From Phycisphaerales bacterium (GTDB lineage Bacteria; Planctomycetota; Phycisphaerae; Sedimentisphaerales; Anaerohalosphaeraceae), in assembly GCA_011053245.1 (NCBI GenBank), contig DRGS01000017.1, positions 1 through 13,555 on the forward strand: a DNA stretch of 13,555 nucleotides, in the 5' to 3' direction. The notes under the pieces were generated by a model that was not told where the DNA came from, searched no databases, and saw only the letters and a program-made list of their open reading frames with translations. Shown in pieces: positions 13,481 through 13,555 of this stretch. The translations under genes and the position numbers were made by a program. How positions within the stretch are numbered: position 1 is the stretch's first letter; every line of letters begins with the position of its first letter.

Positions 13481-13555
13481 ATCCAATTAGTTGTGAATTA
13501 CTTTTATCGCCGTTGTAAAAAGAAAACGCCCGGCCGTTATTCTCGCAATCGATAA
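13481..13555 (+). other. Unassigned right-hand end
   Basis: Only 75 bp follow the last stop. They contain the shifted 'MVNPISCELLLSPL' reading (13474-13518) and an imperfect palindrome around CCCGGCC. No gene can be called here. Confidence 0.4.

Overview
The window looks like chromosomal DNA of a bacterium from the Planctomycetota, probably the Phycisphaerae/Sedimentisphaerales side. This is an inference from content, not from a marker gene: large secreted LamG/PKD proteins, a compact type IV pilus/type II secretion-like cluster, a conserved small protein with an 'RSTGPKTPEGK' N-terminus, and low-complexity intergenic repeats whose chance translation is rich in N, P, Q and K. No rRNA, tRNA, CRISPR array, transposase or integrase was seen.

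Region 1 (1-5957, + strand) is a cell-surface/pilus locus. It opens inside a LamG-containing surface protein that carries a duplicated C-terminal module. After a 287-bp gap come four tightly overlapping genes: a PilX-type minor pilin, a fused PilM-PilN protein (GspL-like layout), PilO, and a short secretin. Overlaps of 1, 14 and 8 nt imply one translationally coupled operon that builds the inner-membrane platform and outer-membrane pore of a pilus or pseudopilus. No ATPase, PilC-type platform protein or prepilin peptidase is present, so these must be encoded elsewhere. A possible 50-codon reading frame follows the secretin.

Region 2 (6247-8373, + strand) holds two separate genes: panB (pantothenate synthesis, all expected catalytic residues present) and a GT4-like glycosyltransferase with an atypical donor-site motif. 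The glycosyltransferase runs into dapA head-on, and the two genes overlap by 10 bp at their 3' ends.

Region 3 (8364-9985, - strand) is a two-gene operon, pdxJ then dapA (vitamin B6 and lysine/diaminopimelate synthesis), with a near-consensus sigma70 promoter at 10024-10051. Immediately upstream of that promoter lies an array of seven 11-bp units (10074-10150).

Region 4 (9986-11527) is mostly non-coding and repeat-rich, and contains one credible gene: a 188-residue conserved hypothetical protein on the - strand.

Region 5 (11336-13555, + strand) has a strong promoter, a roughly 155-nt leader able to form several GC-rich helices, and a 650-residue secreted multidomain protein (beta-strand-rich N-terminus, PKD, LamG, BACON/Ig-like). 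It ends abruptly just as a right-handed beta-helix domain appears to start, suggesting a frameshift or truncation.

The housekeeping genes are ordinary. The parts that deserve attention are the PilM-PilN fusion cluster with its LamG neighbour, the leader RNA and broken C-terminus of the last gene, and the minisatellite beside the pdxJ promoter.
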